Part shown: in pieces, positions 14,710 through 15,678 of the stretch
Numbering within the stretch: the first letter of the stretch is position 1
Layout of the letters: every line of letters starts with the position of its first letter
NCBI GenBank assembly: GCA_002327415.1
Contig: DCVU01000018.1
Coordinates: 1-15,678, forward strand
Source of the DNA: Smithella sp. UBA2180
GTDB lineage: Bacteria; Desulfobacterota; Syntrophia; Syntrophales; Smithellaceae
Reading direction: 5' to 3'
Length of the DNA stretch: 15,678 nt
Notes under the pieces: model-generated
Databases searched by the model: none
What the model was told of the DNA's origin: nothing
The model's input: the letters and a program-made list of their open reading frames with translations, nothing else
Translations under genes and position numbers: made by a program

Positions 14710-15678
14710 TTAATGTATATCCTTAGACTTTGCGTGATTGTCGGGGTAGCGGAAGGTATTGCCTTCGTAATTGCGCAGAAGCAAGGAACCGTTCTCCCAT
14801 CCAATGGCGTATTCGGGAAGTAAAGGAATTTTGCCGCCTCCGCCGGGGGCGTCAACAACATACGTTGGCACAGCGTAACCGGTGGTATGCCCGCGCATGC
14901 CCTGAATGATTTCAATGCCCTTGTTGATTGGTGTCCGGAAATGCGAAGAACCGGGAATGGTGTCGCATTGATACAGATAATAAGGACGGATTCTGATTTG
15001 CAGTTGACCATGCACCAGTCTGGTCATTGTTTCAACGTCATCATTAATGCCGGAAAGCAACACGGTCTGACTTCCTAATGGAATGCCGGCGTCGGCCAGT
15101 CGAATGCAAGCCGCGCTCATCTCCGGAGTAAGTTCTCTCGGATGAGTGATATGAATGCTTATCCATAAAGGGTGATATTTTTTCAGCATGGCTGTTAGAG
15201 CCGGCGTTATTCTCTGGGGTAAAACAACCGGCACCTTTGTACCGATACGGATAAGTTCAACATGCGAAATCTTGTGCAGCCGCGTTAACAACCATTCCAG
15301 CTTTTCATCGGACAGTGTTAAAGGGTCACCGCCGGAAAGCAGGACGTCTCGCACATTCTTATTACCGGCAATGTATTGAATAGCCTTTTCCCATTTTTCC
15401 AAACTTATTAAATGATGGTTGCTTCTTTCAATAATGCGGGAACGGGTGCAATAGCGACAATAAGTTGAGCAGCTATCGGTCACCAGAAACAGCACGCGGT
15501 CAGGATAACGGTGAATAATACCCGGCACCGGAGAATCCACATCCTCGCAGAGGGGATCCTCTTCTTCGCCTTCAGTATGCAGACATTCGTCTACCACAGG
15601 AACAACGCAACGACGCAGAGGATCAGAGGGATCATCAGGATTAAGCAAACTGGCATAATACGGAGTAATGGAAACGGG
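14710..15678 (-). CDS. kamA: Lysine 2,3-aminomutase (KamA/AblA), radical SAM/PLP enzyme; 5' end outside window
   Basis: The frame is open to the window edge (322 residues visible, starting PVSITPYYASLLNPDDPSDP), so roughly 50 N-terminal residues are missing; a TTG at 15648 is not the real start. KamA moves the alpha-amino group of L-lysine to C3, giving L-beta-lysine, using S-adenosylmethionine, an iron-sulfur cluster and PLP. Counting from the edge, the cluster motif is DSCSTYCRYCTRSR with Cys70, Cys74 and Cys77, then GGDPLTL. PLP Lys283 lies in DAPGGGGK. Two aspartates that bind the lysine side-chain amine in the Clostridium enzyme (Asp293, Asp330) match Asp239 (YQCDTIPG) and Asp276, at exactly the same distances (44 and 7 residues) from the PLP lysine. 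The carboxylate-binding Arg134 matches the Arg two after the third Cys. The tail is about 40 residues shorter than the clostridial enzyme. It heads the ATP-grasp/GNAT operon. Confidence 0.93.
   Translation of the reverse strand, partial: PVSITPYYASLLNPDDPSDPLRRCVVPVVDECLHTEGEEEDPLCEDVDSPVPGIIHRYPDRVLFLVTDSCSTYCRYCTRSRIIERSNHHLISLEKWEKAIQYIAGNKNVRDVLLSGGDPLTLSDEKLEWLLTRLHKISHVELIRIGTKVPVVLPQRITPALTAMLKKYHPLWISIHITHPRELTPEMSAACIRLADAGIPLGSQTVLLSGINDDVETMTRLVHGQLQIRIRPYYLYQCDTIPGSSHFRTPINKGIEIIQGMRGHTTGYAVPTYVVDAPGGGGKIPLLPEYAIGWENGSLLLRNYEGNTFRYPDNHAKSKDIH

Overview
The window is a 15.7 kb stretch of bacterial chromosome. It reads by eye as moderately AT-rich, and every gene I can support lies on the minus strand. 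Paired Pit/DUF47 phosphate genes, a double-domain ThyX, a lysine 2,3-aminomutase operon, a PlsC-like acyltransferase/hydrolase fusion and REP-like palindromes of the 'TTTGCCC...GGGCAAA' type suggest a Desulfobacterota (syntrophic 'deltaproteobacterial') genome. That assignment is an inference from gene families, not a measurement.

In transcriptional order (high to low coordinates), the first block (15678-12152) is a tight four-gene operon: a lysine 2,3-aminomutase (kamA, 5' end outside the window), two different D-Ala-D-Ala-ligase-like ATP-grasp enzymes and a GNAT acetyltransferase. It looks like a small biosynthetic pathway for a beta-lysine-containing, possibly acetylated peptide-like compound, and it is the best candidate here for an undescribed system. 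The second block (12017-10403) is a DUF47/PhoU-like regulator overlapping a Pit-family phosphate permease. Next comes lysA (10286-9021), which makes the lysine that KamA would consume.

Between about 9003 and 8636 lies a decayed insertion-sequence end: a transposase C-terminal fragment followed by a subterminal direct repeat. At 8539-8193 is a small secreted-type cysteine-rich protein of two 4-Cys repeats, whose reading frame is broken by one missing A just after the start codon. A lipid operon follows (8127-5126): a glycerophosphodiester phosphodiesterase whose stop codon overlaps the start of a 727-residue acyltransferase-alpha/beta-hydrolase fusion. A small MoaE-like protein lacking one catalytic lysine comes next (5075-4728).

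The stretch 4727-3717 holds no intact gene. It contains palindromic repeat debris, a CPBP (CAAX-like) membrane protease pseudogene with at least three frameshifts, and a 99-bp inverted-repeat-bounded element. The last block (3716-1) is a compact housekeeping operon: murI, double-domain thyX and a DHA2-type MFS exporter (3' end outside the window), with a 3-nt gap and an ATGA overlap. No tRNA, rRNA, CRISPR array or convincing intrinsic terminator was seen.
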